Shown: piece by piece, positions 21,253-32,752 of the stretch
Layout of the letters: each line of letters starts with the position of its first letter
Numbering within the stretch: position 1 is the stretch's first letter
From: Galeruca laticollis
Taxonomy: Eukaryota; Arthropoda; Insecta; Coleoptera; Chrysomelidae
Length of the DNA stretch: 64,000 nt
Direction: 5' to 3'
Assembly: GCA_963921935.1 (NCBI GenBank)
Contig: OY998180.1
Span: 62,512,551-62,576,550 of the forward strand
The notes under the pieces: generated by a model
The model's database searches: none
What the model was told of the DNA's origin: nothing
Seen by the model: only the letters and a program-made list of their open reading frames with translations
Program-made: the position numbers and the translations under genes

Positions 21253-23289
21253 TACAACGTTTTTATAGAAATATCAATGTCAACCCCGACACATAGATAT
21301 GTTACTTACTATGAACACCAAAACACAATATCAATTCTCTCATACAAAGACTTTCTGTTCATAATTGTTTTAGTTTTAATATATACGAAGAAGAAGCGGG
21401 GCCTGCTTAAATTTGAATGCTCCTTGCACTTAATATTCACATTATAGATGCATTGACTCTTTCCATCATATTATAAATTTTTGGCCCGCGATGTATAAAA
21501 TCTTGTTTCAATTTGAGATGAGTAGACTGCGCTCATAACGAATGGTTTTATAGGATCATATGTCAAATTCCGTTACCTGCCCTCCCAAACTGAAATTTTG
21601 TCTCGCATAACGTTAATAGTTGAAATCATGAAACATTTGGATTTCATATGAAAATTAAACAACATTTTAACGGTGTTACAATGCACTGAATCCTAAGGTT
21701 TATTGTGTCCCTAACAAATTTACTAACTTTAGAACGAAGTTTCTACGTGCATTCGTTTTACCAAATTCTGTTTATGAGTATACTTGAGAGGCCAAAACTT
21801 CTAAGTATCATCATCAGTTTCCGTCACCTAAATAGCTTTCCAACATTTGTGTATAAGTTCTATATCGACATTTAAAACTGTACCCAGCTACAAATCACAT
21901 TCACTACACTGCTTTAGTATCTGCGTCTGTAATCGGGTCGATGGTGATCATAGTAATTGGTCCGACACTCTGGCAAATAGTGTCGTCATATGGTCACATG
22001 GCTCAAGTTTACCCAATCTCTGACTATGTCTTATCTCTACAATAATCTGACAGAATTAATTCCGTGGATTTGTTTTCCACACACAGTAGGGTATATTCTC
22101 TCACCATGGAACAGATAGGAAGTGATCTCTCTTCAATTTATTTTTGTCGATAATCCTGTAGCAAATGAAATGAAAATTTCCTCTCTCGTTATATGTTATG
22201 ATTCATGTCTTCCAGCGTTTACAAGAATAAATTATTTATTATTCCTTACCACGTTTTTATACTCAGCGAAAAAAACATCATTGTAAATATTTAAACACAT
22301 GAACGTGTATTCTGTAAGGCTTTTAATTTACCATCCAGCAGCAGACATGATTTTTTCCATTTTCTTCCTATACGTTTATAGCAAGATATAATCTCCGAAA
22401 TACCTAACTTACAAGACGCCGAAATATTGTAGTAAACATTTTATAGATCATAAAGTGTGAGTCCTCTGGTCAATTTCAATCTTCTCCTACTGTTTTATAG
22501 TTTATTTTCAATTCGAATTTAATTTGTCCTACCATGAAACCGTTCTCAGAACACATATGAAAGAATTTATTTAAGCAAGTTTTTTCCGGAAATACCTATA
22601 ACATTAACAGTTTGAGATATAAAAGTAGAGAATAAATAATCGTAGGTTCTCATTTTAATAATGAAAATTTAAAAAATGTTTATTTAAACAATGTTTTATA
22701 TCAGTTTCCAACTAAGAGGATAGTTTATTCAATAAAATGGAATAATGTGGTATTATACAGCGTGATTAGATGAAACAAATCCCATTGTTATTGAGACCGT
22801 CTTCACATTTCGAATCATATCAATTTCAACTATATTTTTGGTAGCTAACGTATTGATCTGTCGCGCTCTTTCGACTGCATACATTGTATACTAAATACCA
22901 GTTGAAGTCTAAAGAACTAAGAAAAATAAATGTAGGTAGCAGCGAATGGAATCGAAATACATTTTGAGATGAAAGAAGGACGTAGAGGAACGAATGATAA
23001 TAAAGCTTCAACACCGATTTGGAAAAATATTGTCAAAGGAAATCGATGAAAGCTGATTGGAAGTTTTTAAAAAGGAAATAGTAGAAGCGAGAAAGACGCA
23101 GTTACAATAAGGATCTTGAATAATTTTTGGAATTGGTTTCATTGCGTAGTTTCCATCGAAACGTGAAAATGATAATTTTAAAAAAAATATGACAAATTAT
23201 AAAAAGCGTATACGTAAGAAAGAACAAGTCTAACTTATAAAACGAAATAAACCTTTCCTTATCAAAAAAAGTAAAAAACAGTTATTTGT
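21253..23289. other. AT-rich interval with an orphan LOA-type 3' end
   Basis: Mostly featureless. At about 21674-21706 the string GTTACAATGCACTGAA...CCTAAGGTTTATTGTG matches, with one mismatch, the outer end of the minus-strand LOA-like remnant at 35264-35296. It is therefore probably a solo 3' terminus of that family on the minus strand. The rest (21253-21660 and 21720-23289) shows nothing I can name. Confidence 0.5.
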
Positions 23290-23775
23290 AAAATAAAGAG
23301 GACACTCAATGTTACACTTTCTATTGCAAATATCGTATATGTAATTCTCAGCGGTATCCCAACCACAACATAACTCGTGAACCCAACGGGAGTACATATT
23401 ACACCGTTACCATGACTCGTCGTACCTCCCAAATTCTTCACCCTCCAAGTCATCCAATTCGTCGTCCTGACACAGAGTGTTTTCGTCTATATTTTCTTTA
23501 TCTGATGAATCGCTTTGCAAAAGTTTCTTCAAATTCTTCTTAAATCCCTTCTTCTGCTTGATTATCGTCTGTGGGTTCTTTGCTTTTTGAATCTTCTTTT
23601 TTTCTATTTTCTCTTTTTTCTTCTTCGCCTGTTCTTCCAATTGTGTCTTTCAAGTACTCTCGGTTACTATTGGCGAATGTTGTTTAGCTCGACTAACTGA
23701 TCTTTTATTTTTAGAACTAGAAGAAGGGACTAGCAACAGATTGTGAAGTTGATTCCAGACTATTAGATGGTTGTT
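23290..23775 (-). pseudogene. C-terminal part of a pogo/Tigger-type transposase
   Basis: A minus-strand Lys-rich stretch (KKKKEKIEKKKIQKAK) is followed by an acidic SDSSDKENIDEN segment and GRYDESW. After one stop comes CNMYSRWVHELCCGWDTAEN...YICDICN-like sequence with spaced Cys/His resembling a PHD-like finger. The same order (basic linker, acidic tail, finger) ends the pogo-type element at 38-40 kb. The DDE catalytic domain is absent here. Frame 23407-23640 is open, and the flanking parts are in other frames. Confidence 0.55.
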
Positions 23776-23827
23776 TGAAATCTTTGAGGGTAGAAGAGCC
23801 CGCCTCAATAAAATTATTTATGGGAAC

Positions 23828-23933
23828 ATACTTGCTTCGACAGTACCTATACTTAAATTGGAACGATACAAAGAATATTAGCATGGTCCTGTGCAAGGAT
23901 GACACGCAGAATAGTGAACAGTTACACATTTTT
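23828..23933 (+). ncRNA. U6 spliceosomal snRNA-like gene, probably a pseudogene
   Basis: Recognised directly: the 106-nt segment keeps CTTGCTTCGACAGTACCTAT, AAATTGGAACGATACA, ATTAGCATGG, GCAAGGATGACACGCA and a final CACATTTTT, in U6 order and at U6 length. Differences fall in critical places. The ACAGAGA box reads ACAAAGA, the segment before the catalytic AGC reads ATATTAGC rather than AGATTAGC, GGCCCC is shortened to GGTCC, and the first bases are ATACTT. No clear TATA element about 30 bp upstream was found. U6 pairs with the 5' splice site and U2/U4 in the nucleus. This copy is most likely a dead duplicate. Confidence 0.85.
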
Positions 23934-24126
23934 GAAAATAGTAGAAATTTTTTCGTCATTAAATGTAAAAAACAACTCACAGATGCTTTCATCAAATGTC
24001 AAAATTCCTATATACACAACAGAGTTCACCACTTGTTATAAACAATCATCATAATATCTCATTATTGAGAATCAGTTCAAATCAGCAATATTCGCTTGAA
24101 ATCTATTGTTGGTAACTATACGGAGA

Positions 24127-24345
24127 ATAAAGTCATGTACACTGACTACTCAAAAACAAATTTAGGGGTAGAATAGGTTACATATATCTCAAACCACAAA
24201 ATATACCAACAATATGCATTATCAAATATTTGTAGCTGAAGTGGTAGCCATTGAAAAAGCCTTAACTTATTTAAATAATAATAAAATTGAACAGAGATTA
24301 AAAATAATTCAAGATCAGCATTAGAAGCAATTAAACATAACCGGT
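24127..24345 (+). pseudogene. RNase H fragment of an I-group LINE
   Basis: Reads ENKVMYTDYSKTNLGVE (first strand and catalytic Asp) and, after a stop and frame change, YQIFVAEVVAIEKALTYLNN (catalytic Glu helix), then IIQDQH where DSQ would be expected. A small isolated scrap with no flanking RT recognised. Confidence 0.55.
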
Positions 24346-24367
24346 TTCAGAGTTTGAAACTAACTTT

Positions 24368-24815
24368 TCCGCACTTATACACTCCGGAGGCTTTATCGTG
24401 CTAACAAAACGACATTTCTCCAAAAACTACCAAAAATGTTGTACTTCAGCCTTGCTGTACTGGCTCTGGTGAGCTGAATATCGATAGGGTTCATCTGTGA
24501 GTTGTCCTGAACAATATGCAATCATAAAATTGGTTACTTGTATACACTCCGCAGGCTGTATTGTGCTATCAAACGGAAGTTTCATCTAAAATTACCAAAA
24601 ATGTAGCATATCTTGATTTATAGGACCAGTTATACTATCTCCGGTGAGCTGAAAATCAATCGGGTTCATATGTTAGACGCCCTGAACAATATCCAACCAA
24701 AATACTGGTACTTCAGGTACCATAGCACTCGTTATACTGGCTCTGGTGAGCTGAAAATCAATAGGATTCATCTGAGAGATGCCCTGGACCATACTATATC
24801 GTGCTAACAAGACAT
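24368..24815 (+). repeat. Tandem repeat, unit about 165-175 bp, ~2.6 copies
   Basis: Landmarks recur: TATACACTCCG at 24376 and 24541, GAGCTGAA at about 24471, 24646 and 24748, and CCTGAACAATAT or CCTGGACCATAC after each. The third unit has lost about 70 bp. A GTGCTAACAA string recurs at both ends. No coding domain is seen. This may be a satellite seed or an internal repeat of an unknown element. Confidence 0.7.
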
Positions 24816-26000
24816 GTTACAAAAAGTGGCCGACGACGATTTAGGCAATTTCGCACCGACTTCACATTCAATCAATTCAAATCACTTACACTCTGATAGA
24901 GTTTCTCCTCCAATCATGTCAATCGTTCATCTCAATTATGATTTTGAATATATTAGGTGATGGACATACTATACTGTTCAATATCAATTTAATTCATTTT
25001 TATTGACCACAACCACATTGTTGAAAACATCTCATTACAATTACTCAACATGTTGCATCATATCATCTCAAAATACCTTCCAATGTGAAATTCCGATTCT
25101 ACTTACTACAAAATTCATGAATTCTGAATACATTATTCCCGTACGATATATTCAGACATAATTTAATACAGTCTCAATCAGCATCAAGTGTGATAATCTA
25201 ACTTGCAACTGAGTTAGCAGACTATTTGGATATTATGCAAATAGCGGTGATGCCCACTTCCTGCACTATGTCGACAGATGGCAGCAAAGCATCAAGTATT
25301 TGTGATGAGGACCACTGATTTCGGCGTTAACGATCCTCTAGAGGGAATATAAACGTATCGAGTGAACTTGATTGAATAATTTTAAAACAACCCTGTATTC
25401 AAACGAGTTAACTACGAGATGCATCAATATTATGTTGATTTCGAATGTATCATTGAAGAGTAAATATTAAAATTGATGACAAATTCAATTACATTTGCTG
25501 GGAAATAGAAGAACCAGTGAAGTATATAAAAGAAATCCTAATGGCGCAAGACCAATTTGACAGGCTTATTTCAAGTAATTAAGTATTTTTTTCGGTAAAT
25601 ATGTCAATTTTCTCTAATAAATGTTTTCATATACGTTTTAGAAAACAATATTAGGTATAAAAGTTGTAGAACGTGATGGGTTCTATAAAATATCTCAGTA
25701 ACTTTTTTGCGTCAGACCAAAAACATAGGAAACACAATTTTCAATCAATGTAGACAGGCTTCTACTCGGCCGATTTGGCCGATAAACGAACTTGCCCCAA
25801 CCGATTTTTGTAGCAAGTTTGGTTTCGGTACATTGTATATTTATAGGATAGTCGTCGACTTCTTCTTCTTACAGTGCCATATCCGTGATCGGACGTAGGC
25901 GACCTCTCACTTCTACCTGTGTAGTGCTCTCGTCGACTAATTAGGTATAAAACCAGAAATAATATGGTAACGGTAAGAGAACGAAAAATCTTCTTACTGA
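24816..26000. other. Interval with no recognised gene
   Basis: AT-rich. A GC-richer patch at about 25855-25945 (CATATCCGTGATCGGACGTA and GGCGACC) looks like a piece of an interspersed repeat, possibly a LINE 3' UTR, but I cannot assign it. The frame at 25707-25898 is not convincing. Confidence 0.4.
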
Positions 26001-26004
26001 TTTT

Positions 26005-26040
26005 CCAAGCTTTCGGAAAGGTTTATTTCCATTTTCAAGG
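26005..26040 (-). other. Degenerate hammerhead-like motif of a Penelope-type element
   Basis: Minus strand: CCTTGAAAATGGAAA, loop TAAACC, TTTCCGAAAGCTTGG. A 5-bp stem (GGAAA/TTTCC) sits just before the GAAA box. The CUGANGA half of the core is degraded. It lies 3' of the minus-strand GIY-YIG fragment, where Penelope-like elements carry such motifs in their pseudo-LTRs. Confidence 0.4.
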
Positions 26041-26474
26041 ATTAGTAAATTGAGATTGATATAATTGTTATGATAAAGTGGTAAATATACTGATATTTGA
26101 ACTTTTAAAAGTGTTTTGCATATGTCATTTTGATAGAAATTTTATTATACATTTTCTTTTTTTTTCTATGCCAAAATTGTTGGACACAAGAGAAGAATAT
26201 AGGTTATGTTATGATATTATAGAGTTAATAAAATATTCTTCTTTCCCTATATCCAATTCAATGTCAAATTATTATACTATAAGTCAAGTCAATTTATTCA
26301 TAGATATTTAAAATAATAATAAAAGGTTATAACGAATTCCTTTTATATAAAATTATCTTAAATATTAATATCAATTACCTAAAATAACGTTTTTTCAAAA
26401 TAATTGTAACTATTCTTCATAAAAGTTTTTAATACGAATAAGAATTTAAAATCTACCTATTTTTATGATCAATG

Positions 26475-26860
26475 GTTAGTAAGTAATAATAAATATCACT
26501 GATAATGTGATCACTCTTTGTTAATAGTATTACGTTCTTGAAATATGTGTGCCATTTCTAAGAGAAGTCTTTTTTTGGTATTTGGTTGATGGTCTAAAAT
26601 ACTAACAAATTGAAAATCCATAAAGTGGTCTTTATCAATTACATGTTCAGCCAATGAACATCTTTCAGGATGTAACCTACAATCCCTCTTATGTAAACGT
26701 AAACGTTTTTCATTCTTTGGTCAGTGTGACCAATATATTTATTATTACAAATTTTGCCTGGAATACAATATATTACATTTGAAAGATTAAAAATCGGAGT
26801 ATTGTCTCTTATATATAGTTGAGTATTAGTCGACTGACTAAGTTAAGGAAGATAAAATTC
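26475..26860 (-). pseudogene. Penelope-like GIY-YIG endonuclease fragment, minus strand
   Basis: Read on the minus strand: NVIYCIPGKICNNKYIGHTD (the paired I-Y-C and YIG motifs), then a degenerate HKRDCR-like region, HVIDKDHF-like and DHQPNTKKRLLLEMAH-like sequence, and SDHIISDIYY. These are the blocks of the C-terminal GIY-YIG domain of Penelope-like retroelements, which cuts the target for integration. Several stops and frame shifts are present and the RT is absent. It faces away from the plus-strand copy at 27.2 kb. Confidence 0.7.
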
Positions 26861-26918
26861 TTAATTAGGTCTTCAGTCAAAGGAGAAATAAAAAGTGGAC
26901 TCTTTATTCTGTTCAAGC

Positions 26919-26946
26919 TTTCGAGACTTTATTGGCTCTTCATCAG
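26919..26946 (-). other. Hammerhead-ribozyme-like core near the minus-strand Penelope fragment
   Basis: Minus strand CTGATGA, then AGAGCC...GTCTC, then GAAAGCTTG. CTGATGA fits the CUGANGA half and GAAA fits the second half of the hammerhead core. Stem II is weak: three pairs (GAG/CTC), a mismatch and one further pair, with an extra A before it. Its position upstream of the GIY-YIG fragment fits a pseudo-LTR. Confidence 0.45.
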
Positions 26947-27164
26947 AAACTCTACAATAAATTAATAAATGTCAAAATACCAATAACAAGAATTGAATAT
27001 CATTACTCACGAAAGTGAGGTTAAATATGTTTGATGTAAATAAAATGTACATAAATGACGAAATCCTTACGAAATCACCACAACGCGTGATAAATACATT
27101 ACATTGATAAATAAATTATTATTAAAAGGAAAAGTTTTATAATTAATTGATTAATTCACTATTC

Positions 27165-27578
27165 AGAAAATTAGAAGATAAAACACCTATACTTGGTCAG
27201 ACTGGAGTTGTCTATAAAATCAGTTGTCAAGAATGTGATAAAAAATATGTTGGTGAGACCTCAAGAAATTAAAAATCACGAATCACTTAACATAAGAGCG
27301 ATATTCTTTTCAGACCGAATGCGTGTGATTTGTCACAGCACGTTAATTTAACAGGACATTCCATAGATTTCAATAACATTTCTATTTTAACCAAAGGAAA
27401 TAATTTGTTTAAAAGATGTTTTTTAGAAATGGTTTATATAAAAAATGAACCAAATAAATTGAATAAAAAAAGTGATTTTCAAAATTTAAACATTATTTAC
27501 TCTAATATTCTGGACATTGAAACAAAATTAAATAAAAAGAATCACAGATCTAATAATAACTTTTCATCAATATCTTAG
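27165..27578 (+). pseudogene. Penelope-like GIY-YIG endonuclease fragment, plus strand
   Basis: Reads TGVVYKISCQECDKKYVGET (GIY-YIG motif pair as V-Y and YVG, with Cys residues), SRN then a stop. It continues as SDILFRPNACDLSQHVNLTG, HSIDFNNISILTKGNN, FKRCFLEMVYIK and a final LNIIYSNIL. The frame 27330-27578 is open. The block order and the C-terminal EM.YI motif are those of Penelope-like elements. One stop near 27270 and loss of the RT make it a remnant. Confidence 0.75.
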
Positions 27579-27784
27579 TTCAACCTTTTAAAATAATTTT
27601 TACGAACATTTCTGTTATATCATTCATTTGTCAACTTCATATTGACAACAATTTTGAAAAGTCTGAAACATATATCAATATTTTTACACTGTTTTTTCTG
27701 GATTTTAATTTTTTTTACTCGTTTAATGTAAGTACCCATTTTTTGGTTTTCTCATATTTAGTTATACATTGTATTTTAGCGTGA

Positions 27785-27812
27785 CTGACGAAGTAATAAA
27801 ACTATTACGAAA
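27785..27812 (+). other. Hammerhead-ribozyme-like core downstream of the plus-strand Penelope fragment
   Basis: CTGACGA, A, stem GTAATA, loop AAAC, stem TATTAC, then GAAAGCTTTC. It matches CUGANGA and GAAA exactly and has a perfect 6-bp stem II with a short loop. An extra A between the first box and stem II departs from the textbook core. The palindromic GAAAGCTTTC could supply the very short stem III typical of Penelope ribozymes acting as dimers. Confidence 0.5.
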
Positions 27813-27899
27813 GCTTTCACTTAATTAAAATAAGAGTTTAATTTCCAAGCCAATTGCTGCATCCTCACAAATATTCCTAAATTGTGAAATAAACAGCTA

Positions 27900-27922
27900 C
27901 TAATACGAATTGTTATTATATA

Positions 27923-27970
<48 letters not shown>

Positions 27971-28316
27971 TATTATTACGTTTGTTTTTAGTTTGTATCT
28001 TGTGTTCTATTTAAATAAAACAAGTACCTGTTATTTTTTTTATTAAATATTTTTTTAATAACACACAGGCACGATACTGAAGAAAAAACAACACATTCAC
28101 ACTCTCTTTTACACAATTTATTTTTTTGATATTCAAATTTAATCTGGCGGTATACCAACTAATATGTTAAGCACCATGTTTTCTTTCGAAATTGAAATTT
28201 TAACTATAGTCAAATTCTTGTAATTTTGAAATGTTTCTAAATTTATTTTCTTTAACCTTTTTTTTCATTGATTTTAATTATTTTGGGTTTGAAATTAAAT
28301 ATTTAGTTATTTATTT

Positions 28317-28366
<50 letters not shown>

Positions 28367-29537
28367 TAAATACTTTCCAGAGAACTTTATAAATCTCGAG
28401 AATCTTCAGAAAAATAAATTATTATGTTACCGGTTTTTTTATATGTCAATGATTTCTGCTCCCTGCCGTTTTCTACTAATTATGTTTCCTGAATATCCAT
28501 TCACCAGCAATCTTCCGTTATTCACCAATATCTCAGGTCGACACTTCACTTCAACATTACTTCTTGTTTCTTGAATACCTTTTGCTGCACTCCAAACTTC
28601 CTTTCTTATTAATTTATTCTATTTAAATTCTCCAACAATAAAAATTTAAGTTTTGGAATATCCGTCTCTGCTCTCCCAATTTACTTCATATTATTCTGAT
28701 GTTACCTATTGATGTTTAATGTTTATTATTTGACTCCTGCAACTCACGTTCCTTCGTTTCTTTTTAAATTGTATAAATTAACTTTTTCCCGAATTGAAAT
28801 TTCTCCTTTTATAATATTTATTTCATAGGTTTGGTTCACTTTTCTATATAATCGTCCAATTTAAATAATTTGCGGTTCTTTCTTATATTTTTTTCTCAAA
28901 TTGCAAAATTTCTGTTACACCTTCTCTATCTCTCAAAAAACTCCTTATTTATCCGTTTCCCGGTATCGATATTCTTTTTTTTACATATAAAACGTTCAAT
29001 CCCACTCATTTGAACCAATCACATTTCCGTTCTATTTTAGTTAAATGATTTTATTAATTGCTTTTATTAATTGCTATACCTTCTTTACATGTACTATGAA
29101 CTAAATCTACATTATAAACTATATTATTTACCACATAAACTTTTCTCAATTGTTAAGAAATCCATTCTTTTAAATGTCAATTGGAATCTTTATATTTATC
29201 GAATAGCTGTATAACCACATACATCTTACACCATATTCCTCTTCTTACTTGATTCAAACCATTGACATTGACAATAATTTTAACCCAACATTTAAACTAT
29301 CGTCGTGACATTTCGTGTTTATTATAGATATTAATCGAAATATGGATTGCATTTATCCAATATTAATTTGTTCACTGGCAATTACTGAGATATAGTTAGT
29401 TACTTTATGTTATGGTATGAATACGTTGTCTCCTAAACAATATTATAGTAGTTATTTGTTTGGATAATTTCAACATTGGACTTTGGACATTCTTATCAGG
29501 TATATATAATTATATAACTACTCTATTTGTATACATC

Positions 29538-29600
<63 letters not shown>
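27900..29600. other. AT-rich interval with (TA)n tracts
   Basis: Holds TA microsatellites at about 27918-27965, 28321-28362 and 29541-29610. No coding domain was recognised between 27900 and 29500. Confidence 0.6.
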
Positions 29601-29604
<4 letters not shown>

Positions 29605-29612
<8 letters not shown>

Positions 29613-32600
29613 TCATCATCATATGCAGCTTATTCAACCATGTTGTTATGGTGTAGCCTCCCTTTACATATTTATATATTCCACTTCCATGTGGGCCCAT
29701 TGTTGTCTATTGCTAGCTATGCGGTCCCAAGTTGATCCTGCGAGTTTCTTTATGTCGTAGTCCCATCTTAAGTTAGGGCGTCTTCTTGGCCTTTTCACGA
29801 CTCGGGGATACCATTGCGTTATCTTTGTGGTCCATCTATCGTCTGTCCTTCTAGCGAGATGCCCCGCCCATTGCCACTTTAGGGATCTGATTCTATTTAT
29901 GACATCTATCACTTGGGTCTTTTGTCTGATCCACTCAAGCCTTTTTCTATCTCTCCTTGTTATTCCAAGCATGCATCGTTCCATAGACCTCTGCGTTACC
30001 TGGAGTTTTCAAATGATCAGTTTTCAGGGTCCAGGTTTCACAGCCGTATGTTAATACTGGTAGTACGCACTGATCAAACGCTTTCTTTTTCAAACGGAGT
30101 GACATTCTAGACTTGAAGATGATAGAGTTCTGTCCAAATGTTCTCCATGCTAATTCAATTCTTCTGTTTATTTCTGGAAGTAGAGAGCCTGATATGTGTA
30201 TTAGTTGGCCCAGGTATATGTATTCCTCTACTATTTCCAGGGCAGTGTCATTAATTGTTATTTATTGTGCGTTTATCAGTTCGTTATACATTATCTTGGT
30301 CTTACTCAGATTTATTTTAAGGCCCACTTCGTTGCTTGCTGCATTCAATTCATTTATTTGTTGTTGCATTTCGCCAGGGCTACTCGCTATCAGGATGATG
30401 TCATCAGCGAATCTTAGATGGTTCAAGTATTCTCCATCTATATTCAGACCTGTGTTGTTCCAGCCCAGTTTTCTGAAGATGCTTTCTAGTGTTGCTGTAA
30501 ATAACTTTGGTGATATTGCGTCTCCTTGTCTAACTCCTCTGCTGGTGGGGAATTCTGGTGTGCCCTCATATATCCTAACTCTCGCTTTGGCTTCCCTATA
30601 TATATATTTGCTAGGATCTCAATATATGGCTTGTCGACCCCTTGTTCTGTTAGGGCATTTATTACTGCTCTGGGATATATAGAGTCGAATGCTTTCTCAA
30701 AGTCGATGAAGGCTAGTGCTAGTGGTTGGTTGTATTCTTTGGTTCGACTGATAACCTCTTAGAGGGTATGGATGTGATCTATTGTACTGAAGCCTTTGCG
30801 GAATCCAGCCTGTTCTCGTGGTTGGGCCGAGTCTAGTGTATTTTGTATTCTGTTGTGAATGATCTTTGTGAATACCTTGTACGTCACTGGTAGTAGACTT
30901 ATTGGTCTGTAGTTCTTAATGTCTTATTTGCTGCCTTTCTTGTGGATCAACACTATAAGGGCGCTGTTCCACTCTTTAGAAATGCTCCTGGACATCAGAC
31001 AGTTCGTGTATAGTTTGGCAAGGTACTTCCATGTTTTAGCTCCTGCATATTTGAGTATTTCGGTCGTGATGCCGTCATTTCCCGCTGCTTTGCCATTTTT
31101 CATGCTTTTCAGTGCCATTTCTACTTCCTCCACCAAAACTTCTGGTATGGCATCTTCTGAGTGTTCTATTATTTCTTCCAAATTTTCAGGGGCCTTGTAT
31201 AGGTCTCCATAGAATTTGGCTACTAGGTCTATTATTTTCCCTATTATTAGTGCCCTTTTTGCATTTTTGTAGCTTTTACGGTTTTCTATTTTTGTTTGTA
31301 CCAGTTTCTCGTTGTAATTTCTGATATCTTCTGCGATTTTCTTTCGTATCGGCTTGCACAGTTCGGTGTATTCAATTCTTTGAATGTTTTTTGTCTTTTT
31401 CATTTCTCTTCGTTTTTGTAATAGTGCTTTCGTTTCCGGAGTTAGTTTTTTGTGTTCACCTCGTTGTTGTAGACCTCCCACTTCTACGGCGCAATTTCGA
31501 ATTGTGTCCATCAGTTCAGGGTTGTTATATTCCACTTTTTGTAGTCTTTCTTCTAGTAGTGCTTCATATTGGTGAGAGTTCTCTCTCAGCCTTTCGTTGT
31601 TTATGTTTTTCGTTGTGTTGGTTTTGATTAGTCTTGACCTTTCTAGTTTTATATCTAAGACCAGTCGAGCTCTAATTAGTCGATGGTCGCTTCCTGTAGT
31701 GAACTTGTTGAGCGTGCTTAGATCTTTTACTGTGTCAATTTTATTGGTGAGGATAAAGTCTATTTTGTTTCTGATAGTTGCAACGGGGCCTTCCCACGTC
31801 CATTTCCTGTTAGGGTTCTTCTTGAAGAAGGAGTTTGCCACATACATGTTCTGAAAGTGTGCGAACTGTATTAATCTCTCTCCTCTTTCATTCCTCTCTC
31901 CAAATCCATATTTCCCCATTCCTTTTTCTTGGTCTTTCCTGTGTCCTACTTTGGCTTTAAAGTCTCCCATTATGTATTTAAAGTGACTATTGTCGTTGCT
32001 GAGCGCTTGGGTTATTTCATTATAGAATTCTTCTATTTCGTCGTCACTATGGCTGATTGTTGGGGCGTATACCTGAATAATCTGGATAGTATATCTTTTG
32101 GAGAGTCTTAGTGTTATGCTGGCTACTCTGTCTGAGGTGCTTGTTATCCTTATGATTCTATTTTCCCAGGTTTTCTTAATTAGGCATCCTACTCCGCTTG
32201 TTCTTCCTGTTGGTGTTCCTTGGTGGTATAGAAGATTCCCTGATTCAAGTTCTATGAGTTCTTCATTTTTTCGTCTTACTTCGCTAATGCCCATGATATC
32301 CCACTTTATTTCTGTTGCCTCTGTTTCCAGTTCCATAATCCTAGCTTGATTAGAAAGTGTACGGCAGTTATAAGTTGCTAGGTGTAATGTAGTCAATGGG
32401 TAGTGGTTTAGACTCCGCAGATTCTTAGCAACCTCTGCCCTCGTGGCTGGTTCCCAGGATCTACCCCTCCTAGGGCCCTTCGGGCTCACGGAGAATGAGG
32501 GCCGTAACTTGTCCTTGTCTGTCATGCTGGGGTTGTGAGGCGTACCTTACCACGCTGCCTCAATGCGGGTTGGCAAGGGGCGAGGGATGTCGTCCGCCAG

Positions 32601-32626
32601 TTTTCGCCATTTACTGACGGACCCTG
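29605..32626 (-). mobile_element. Nearly complete RTE-type LINE
   Basis: Minus strand: a ~100-nt 5' UTR (ending in CAGCGTGGTAAGGTACGCC), one long coding region for endonuclease and RT, and a tail of a few ATG/TGA units (29611-29623) running into (TA)n. At about 3.0 kb this is full RTE length. It is only lightly damaged. Confidence 0.85.
29664..32525 (-). pseudogene. RTE ORF2: endonuclease and reverse transcriptase, lightly damaged
   Basis: From the Met at 32525, 533 codons are open. Endonuclease blocks: ATYNCRTLSNQARIMEL, DIMGISEVRRK (catalytic Glu), VIQVYAPT-like, YIMGDFKAKVG (GDFK in place of GDFN) and TGSDHRLIRA. An in-frame TAA at about 30924 sits where HKKGSKQ would continue. RT then reads IKNYRPISLLPVTYK, ALAFIDFEKAFDS, GVRQGDAISPKLF and LRFADDIILIASS. 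Two more TAA stops and a frameshift in a TATATATA run near 30600 follow. The C-terminus (RCMLGITRRDRKR, KWQWAGHLARR, WDRIASNRQQW) is open at 29984-29664. Several lesions look like single C-to-T changes of CAA codons. Confidence 0.85.
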
Positions 32627-32752
32627 TACCCCCAGATTTTTAGTGGAACTTTTTATTTATGAAAAAGCCCTTACTAGAGTGAGATTCGAACCCCCGTCCT
32701 TCAGGTCAAGAAAACCCAATTTCCGGCGCTCGAACGCACTCCGCCATCTGGG

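Noticed and set aside
29527..29760. Open frames coding Tyr-Ile runs (also at 32535-32894, 32706-33047 and 62881-63162)
   Set aside because: They are translations of (TA)n microsatellites, not proteins. Only the 62881-63162 frame keeps flanking ORF1-like sequence.
30113..32111. Plus-strand open frames of 60-190 codons across this stretch
   Set aside because: They are antisense shadows of the minus-strand RTE coding region.
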